Shown here piece by piece: positions 61,404 through 64,000 of a stretch of 64,000 bases of DNA. Both the position numbers and the translations under genes were made by a program. Positions within the stretch are counted from its first letter, which is position 1. Every line of letters starts with the position of its first letter. This DNA is from Zeus faber (lineage: Eukaryota; Chordata; Actinopteri; Zeiformes; Zeidae), in contig OY482853.1 in the NCBI GenBank assembly GCA_960531495.1, forward strand, positions 2,713,565 to 2,777,564. Reading direction: 5' to 3'. Under the pieces are notes generated by a model. That model made no database searches. It was not told where the DNA came from and saw only the letters and a list, made by a program, of their open reading frames with translations.

Positions 61404-63341
61404 AGGTTTCTCCATCTCGGTGGTGGAGGAGGACGGGGTGCAGCAGCTCTACATCACCGATGTGAAGGCGGGAGGCCTGGCCTTCGCCAAAGGTTTGTTG
61501 CTTCTCATTTCCCTCCACCTTTGCTCCCCCTCCTCCTCCTCCTCCTCAGAACCAGGCCCCACCTTCCACCTTCCCCCACCCCATCCCCCACCTCCTCCAC
61601 CCGTCCCACCTCCTTTTTTCTTTATCTTTTATTGTTGAATGTTTTTCAACATTGCTTTCACGTTGGGTTAACAAGCCCTGACAGATTCCCTTTGGAGATG
61701 GATGTTGATTCATGGGTGTGTGTGTCTGTGTGGGTGGGGGGGGGCGCCCCCCGGAGGAGCCTCCTCCGCCCGATCTGAGTTCCTCTGGCGGGCGTGGGCG
61801 TGGCCGGGTCCAGGCAGGTATTTAAGAAGCTCATCAGAAGGACACAGTTAAATATTGGGCAGCTTCCGTTCCCTGGTTTGTTTGCGTTCAGTCCTTTAAC
61901 TCAAACAGACGGGCGTGGTTGGGCTCCGTCAGGGTTTGACGGATGCTAAGTGGAGCGGAACGGAGCTTTCACCAGACGAGCGACGCCATCAAGGCATCGG
62001 GGAGAGATGTGACCGTCTCACTCCTTCCCTTCCACTGCACCTTAAGGAAACGTCCTGTCGTACTGCTCTGGGTCTTGTCTCACTTTCTCCATTTTCATAT
62101 CTATGGCTCGTGTCACCGCTCACTTTTTGGCAGTGCTAGAATTGAAGCGCCTGTGCTGGAGACATCGTACGTACAGTACCATTTAGAGCAGCACGGAACA
62201 GGGAGGAAAGCTGCGAGGCCGTGGTGCCGCCCTGCAGACACTTGATCGGGTGGTTTTGGGAAACCAGGCGGGAGCAGGATGGCAGGAGTTGCGTTGTGAG
62301 AAGCTGGTCTCTAAAAACGTCCAACGCCCAAAGAGAGAAGCGCCTGGCCCCGGGTGTTCCCAGGAACCTACCGGGGCCTGGTCCTTAAAACTAAAGAGGG
62401 GACATTTAAAAACACGAGGCCACGTGCGTTGACCTCCACGGGTTTTGCAGCATGTGGCAGCGTTTGGAAACGCTGGAAACATCCAGAAGCTTTCTCTCAT
62501 GGTGACGGCGTCCAGATGCTCCAGATGTGTTTCCTGCATCCGAGGGGAAACACGACAGTTCAGGATGAAGAATGAGGATAATAACAATAAAGATTCCGCT
62601 ACATTCGTTGAAACACCAGTTGATTTTCATTCTTCCTGTACACATGTTTGATACCCTCGACCGTCCGAAAAACCACACTGACACTCAGCACAGCTTTTTA
62701 ACTCAACTCACCCTGCGCATAGATTCATATTTACTTTATTCTTCTTGGTATATTTGGCAATTTTAGTTTTTTATTGTATATTTGGCTTTTTCATTTTTTT
62801 TCTGACTTTTTTGAATGTTAATTGTCTGTATAGAAATGCACCAATCTTTACCCTGGCATTTCCTCGTATATGACAATGTACTTGGCAGAATAAACATTCT
62901 TATTCTGAGGCGTTATGATGCCTTAAAACCAACATTGTTTTGGCACAACTTCACCTGTCACCAAGATGGATGGTATAATACATTTGGTTCACGTGTTGAA
63001 AGCGGAAGAAGAGAGTCCTTGATAAAAACCAGCGCGTTCCAGCCCCACGCCTTCGTCAGGGTCAAAGGTCAGGGGTGGGGTGCGATCCAACGTTTTACGA
63101 CGGCCGGTGTCTCCTCCTCCTCCTCTAGGTCTGAACGCAGGAGACGAGATCCTGCAGCTGAACAGGAAGGACTCGCGCAGCCTGAACTTCTCGGACATGA
63201 AGGCGGCGTTCTCCCGCTCCTCGCTGGCGCTGACGGTGAACACGCTTCCCGCCGTGGAGCGACGGCTGCTCTTCTTCCCGCCGCCGCGCCGCTCCGACGC
63301 CCAGGACGACCTCCACACCGACATCTTCTCCCAGAGCCAAG
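48685..63341 (+). CDS. tiam1: tiam1, 5' part (12 coding exons, 3' half outside window)
   Basis: TIAM1 is a guanine-nucleotide exchange factor that activates Rac1 at membranes and cell junctions. Twelve exons join in frame from the ATG at 48695 to 63341 for 935 codons plus one base. Approximate layout: MGN myristoylation start; Ser-rich N-terminus with [20 protein letters not shown] (about 155-180); N-terminal PH domain (about 409-525); Lys-rich coiled coil (about 535-560); Ras-binding domain (about 744-806); PDZ domain with YGFS loop (about 832-905). Human TIAM1 has the same order and spacing. TIAM2 differs strongly in the N-terminus and RBD. The DH-PH exons that catalyse exchange must lie to the right. 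Which teleost duplicate (a or b) this is cannot be told. Confidence 0.93.
49571..50741 (+). other. tiam1 intron 1 (coding)
   Basis: No further exon seen. A GA/GGGA-rich patch lies at 50228-50283 and a GC-rich stretch at 50390-50600. Confidence 0.7.
50742..51207 (+). CDS. tiam1: tiam1 exon: acidic/Ser-Gly linker and start of N-terminal PH domain (residues 293-447)
   Basis: Acceptor TTGGGCAG at 50741, donor AAAG|GTCAGT at 51208. It reads [17 protein letters not shown], then a Ser/Gly run with six consecutive Gly, then [11 protein letters not shown]. The PH domain opens at about residue 409 with [20 protein letters not shown] and [19 protein letters not shown]. The basic KKNKK patch matches the region of TIAM1 that binds phosphoinositides. 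The poly-Gly run is longer than in the mammalian protein as I recall it. Confidence 0.95.
51655..51827 (+). CDS. tiam1: tiam1 exon: PH domain core (residues 448-505)
   Basis: Acceptor TTCCCAG at 51654, donor CCAG|GTGACT at 51828. It reads [20 protein letters not shown], then [17 protein letters not shown] and GDAFLFQ. Almost residue-for-residue TIAM1 by eye. Confidence 0.96.
52225..52449 (+). CDS. tiam1: tiam1 exon: end of PH domain and coiled coil (residues 506-580)
   Basis: Acceptor CTCCAG at 52224, donor GCAG|GTGACG at 52450; 75 whole codons. [15 protein letters not shown] forms the C-terminal helix of the PH domain, with the conserved Trp. [20 protein letters not shown] with [10 protein letters not shown] is the coiled-coil extension. 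In TIAM1 the PH-coiled coil-extension unit binds scaffolds such as JIP2 and spinophilin. Confidence 0.96.
52565..52880. repeat. (AAT)n-rich low-complexity tract
   Basis: ATA/ATT trinucleotide repeats in both phases, interrupted around 52655-52695 by unique sequence, inside a tiam1 intron. The opposite orientation of ATT and AAT runs (52700-52760 and 52775-52830) could allow a weak hairpin. Confidence 0.9.
52881..54126 (+). other. tiam1 intron segment with CT repeat and GC-rich patch
   Basis: (CT)n occupies 53072-53103. The stretch 53340-53640 is GC- and CpG-rich with open frames in several phases but no recognised protein. It could be an intronic regulatory element. Confidence 0.5.
54127..54312 (+). 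CDS. tiam1: tiam1 exon: [17 protein letters not shown] block (residues 581-642)
   Basis: Acceptor CCTGCAG at 54126, donor TTCTG|GTAAAT at 54313. It encodes [20 protein letters not shown], then [20 protein letters not shown] and [12 protein letters not shown]. This is the highly conserved extension after the coiled coil in TIAM1 and TIAM2; the WEQNLEQF and [13 protein letters not shown] spelling fits TIAM1. Confidence 0.96.
54313..55225 (+). other. tiam1 intron segment, AT-rich
   Basis: Strongly A+T-rich from 54400 to 54860, with no exon visible. Confidence 0.6.
55224..55280. repeat. (CA)n microsatellite
   Basis: About 27 CA units, followed 100 bp later by a CT-rich tract (55372-55475). Confidence 0.95.
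55542..56092. repeat. (GATG)n-derived minisatellite, about 550 bp
   Basis: GATG, GATA and GATGAT units are arranged in longer repeated blocks (for example GATGGATGATAGATGATGG, and GGATTATGGATGGAATATGG at 55651 and again at 55889). The minus-strand Ser/Ile/His/Pro ORFs over it are artefacts. Confidence 0.93.
56093..56947 (+). other. tiam1 intron segment
   Basis: No exon recognised. The stretch 56100-56330 looks like a retroelement scrap (mixed GC, abrupt start at the end of the GATG array), but I cannot assign it to a family. Confidence 0.45.
56948..57094 (+). CDS. tiam1: tiam1 exon: basic Ser/Arg linker (residues 643-691)
   Basis: Acceptor CACTGAAG at 56947, donor CCAG|GTCAGC at 57095. It reads [20 protein letters not shown] and then [18 protein letters not shown] and HPSINQ. 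The [12 protein letters not shown] and PSINQV blocks are TIAM1 signatures. Confidence 0.95.
57580..57654 (+). CDS. tiam1: tiam1 small exon (residues 692-716)
   Basis: Acceptor TTCTTCAG at 57579 after a long pyrimidine tract, donor CATG|GTGAGG at 57655; 25 whole codons starting [10 protein letters not shown]. The VF start continues PSINQ-VF of TIAM1. The rest is poorly conserved linker, so its identity rests on phase and position. Confidence 0.85.
57664..58021. repeat. (TCC)n polypyrimidine array, about 358 bp
   Basis: Almost pure C/T on the + strand, mainly CTCCTC with CCTCGTCC, TCTTCC and CCTGATCC variants. It begins nine bases after the tiam1 donor at 57655. The minus strand reads GAGGAG, giving Arg/Glu-rich artefact ORFs. 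Confidence 0.95.
58443..58613 (+). CDS. tiam1: tiam1 exon: start of Ras-binding domain (residues 717-773)
   Basis: The donor is GCAAG|GTAGAC at 58614. The acceptor is ambiguous: AAGAAG at 58440-58445 is a tandem NAGNAG site, so the exon may start at 58443 or 58446 with gain or loss of one Lys. It reads [20 protein letters not shown] and then [13 protein letters not shown]. The RBD starts about residue 744. The upstream linker is diverged from mammals. Confidence 0.93.
58819..58923 (+). CDS. tiam1: tiam1 exon: Ras-binding domain (residues 774-808)
   Basis: Acceptor TGGTGCAG at 58818, donor CCTG|GTGAGT at 58924. It reads [20 protein letters not shown], then [19 protein letters not shown]-x3[11 protein letters not shown] and PEED are conserved TIAM1 RBD residues; this ubiquitin-fold domain binds activated Ras. 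Confidence 0.96.
58930..59905. repeat. (CTCTA)n-type pentanucleotide-derived array, nearly 1 kb
   Basis: Pyrimidine-rich units CTCTA, CTTCTA and CTTTA recur in ordered blocks, with a longer period visible in the first 350 bp (CTACTCTACCTCTACTTCTA). The array degenerates toward 59.9 kb. It begins within about 15 bp of the splice donor at 58924. The Leu/Tyr/Ser-rich + strand ORFs are artefacts. Confidence 0.93.
59988..60020. repeat. (GTTT)n microsatellite
   Basis: Seven or eight GTTT units. Confidence 0.9.
60415..60496 (+). CDS. tiam1: tiam1 exon: RBD-PDZ junction (residues 809-835)
   Basis: Acceptor TTCACAG at 60414, donor CTACG|GTGCGT at 60497. It reads [20 protein letters not shown], then ESCMIGY. 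LYKEIE-C is the conserved end of the TIAM1 RBD, and GYG opens the PDZ peptide-binding loop. Confidence 0.95.
60683..60767. repeat. (CTT)n microsatellite
   Basis: About 27 CTT units, followed by ATT units. A GAA/TTC repeat of this length inside an intron is the same sequence class as the Friedreich ataxia repeat. Confidence 0.95.
60955..61146. repeat. (CTCTCTGT)n polypyrimidine array
   Basis: Regular CTCTCTGTCTCT/CCCT units, about 190 bp, upstream of the exon at 61406. Confidence 0.93.
61349..61403. repeat. (CT)n forming the polypyrimidine tract of the next tiam1 exon
   Basis: About 26 CT units run directly into the acceptor CTCAG at 61405, so the microsatellite serves as the 3' splice-site pyrimidine tract. 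Confidence 0.93.
61406..61492 (+). CDS. tiam1: tiam1 exon: PDZ domain (residues 836-864)
   Basis: Acceptor TCTCAG at 61405, donor AAAG|GTTTGT at 61493. It reads (G)[20 protein letters not shown] and then AGGLAFAKG. This is PDZ strands beta-2 and beta-3 and helix A. GVQQLYI is where mammalian TIAM1 has GIRRLYV. Confidence 0.95.
61493..62690 (+). other. tiam1 intron segment
   Basis: No exon recognised. CCTCC-rich runs occur near 61530 and 61590 and a G run at 61735. Confidence 0.5.
62700..62925 (+). mobile_element. possible LINE (L2-like) 3' end
   Basis: AT-rich sequence ends in TGACAATGTACTTGGCAGAATAAA and CATTCTTATTCTGA, resembling the 3' tail of fish L2-type LINEs (short terminal repeats after an AATAAA-like box). 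No ORF. Assignment is by recollection only. Confidence 0.3.
63129..63341 (+). CDS. tiam1: tiam1 exon: end of PDZ domain and linker (residues 865-935)
   Basis: Acceptor CTCTAG at 63128, donor CCAAG|GTCAGA at 63342. It reads (G)[20 protein letters not shown], then SDMKAAFS and [14 protein letters not shown] is the conserved PDZ core. The segment after it, [11 protein letters not shown] and TDIFSQSQ, leads toward the DH domain, which is outside the window. Confidence 0.95.
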
Positions 63342-63401
63342 GTCAGAGCTGGACCACGGGGGAGGGGTCAGAGAAATACTGTAGAGATGATGCTGCAGCA
63401 G

Positions 63402-63608
63402 GAAAAAGAGGATGGATGGAAGGATGGATGCACGGAGGGATGGAAGGATGGAGGGAGGGATGGATGGATTGATGCATGGATGGAGGGATGGAGGGGTGGG
63501 TGGATGGAGAGAGGGATGGAGGGGTGGATGGAAGGATGGATGGATGGGTGGAAGGATGGAGGGAGGGATGGATGGATGGATGGATGCATGGAGGGGTGGA
63601 AGGATAGA
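63402..63608. repeat. (GGAT)n-derived minisatellite
   Basis: GGATGGATGGAAGGATGGAGGGAGGGATGG-type blocks on the + strand begin 60 bp after the tiam1 donor at 63342. The blocks around 63430-63480 and 63545-63590 nearly repeat each other. Confidence 0.93.
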
Positions 63609-63609
63609 T

Positions 63610-64000
63610 GCTTTATTCATGCTCTGAGTGAAATGACAGTGTTACAACAGCAGATAAAAAAACAATAGACAAAAATGATGAAGTAATACGAATAAAAGTA
63701 GAGAAGACACAACAAACCAAAGTAAAAATATCGAAAGATTTGGCAAAATACAATAAACTCACAAGCAACAACAAAAACAAGCAACATACAAAGTAAAAGC
63801 TGTTTTTATACAGTGTGCACCAGTGTGGAAAAACAAAATGGTTGTGACAGTGTAATGGGAGATGAATGATCACGGCCTCTGTCCCAATCCAATCACAGTC
63901 TGGGAAAGAAATGTTGTTTAAAAGACCATCGGTTTTTCTATTAATTTGCCGTGATACGCTGGATTAAACGTATAAATCAGCAGCTGATGGGCAGGACGTT
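63610..64000 (+). other. tiam1 intron to end of window
   Basis: AT-rich DNA with no recognised exon or repeat. The gene continues beyond the window. Confidence 0.6.

Noticed and set aside
60885..61778. 297-residue + strand ORF rich in Leu/Ser
   Set aside because: Mostly CT arrays. Only 61406-61492 is coding (tiam1), in a different, spliced context.
48685..63341. Assignment to TIAM2 instead of TIAM1
   Set aside because: The N-terminal blocks ([37 protein letters not shown]) and the PH basic patch are TIAM1-type. TIAM2 as I know it differs in the N-terminus and RBD. The scaf4 neighbour also supports TIAM1.

Overview
The window is vertebrate nuclear DNA, almost certainly from a ray-finned (teleost) fish. 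It has spliced genes with GT-AG introns, dense CA/CT/TA microsatellites, hAT-like elements whose ends read TAGGGATGCACCGAT, a tRNA-derived SINE and other fish-type dispersed repeats, and exons matching two neighbouring vertebrate genes. There are no bacterial operons, CRISPR arrays or phage genes. Gene assignments rest on recognising the translated exons, not on a database search.

Two genes lie on the + strand, tail to head. (1) 936-18558 is the 3' part of a scaf4-like gene (SR-related CTD-associated factor 4). Six exons are visible: four carry the RRM and the conserved stretch after it, and two carry a Pro/Met/Gly-rich C-terminus. A 13.4 kb intron separates the two groups. The 5' exons, which would encode the CTD-interacting domain, lie left of the window. 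(2) 48372-63341 is the 5' part of tiam1, a Rac guanine-nucleotide exchange factor. A likely 5'UTR exon is followed by twelve coding exons that join in frame for 935 codons. They cover the myristoylation site, N-terminal PH domain, coiled coil, Ras-binding domain and PDZ domain. The DH-PH catalytic half lies right of the window.

Layout: 1-935, scaf4 intron with a SINE and a GT repeat. 936-3928, four scaf4 exons. 3929-17364, a large AT-rich intron with two or three DNA-transposon relics and a LINE-like zinc-knuckle fragment. 17365-18666, scaf4 C-terminal exons and poly(A) signal. 19.6-20.6 kb, CpG-rich DNA with candidate first exons. 20.6-23.56 kb, a long 32-bp minisatellite with higher-order structure. 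23.6-48.4 kb, no recognisable coding exon, many simple repeats, a few CpG-rich patches and candidate non-coding tiam1 first exons. 48.4-64 kb, tiam1, whose introns hold several long pyrimidine-rich or GATG-type arrays, some starting only a few bases from a splice site.

The two proteins do not share a pathway: SCAF4 acts on RNA polymerase II in the nucleus and TIAM1 activates Rac at membranes. Their adjacency and shared orientation match the human chromosome 21 block SCAF4-SOD1-TIAM1, but I see no SOD1 exon between them here. I found no new multi-gene system. The most unusual items are the minisatellite with paired arm changes, a 16-bp perfect hairpin inside one SINE copy that looks like a template-switch mutation, a spliced uORF that stops 3 nt before the tiam1 start, and the apparent loss of the Arg-rich tail of scaf4.
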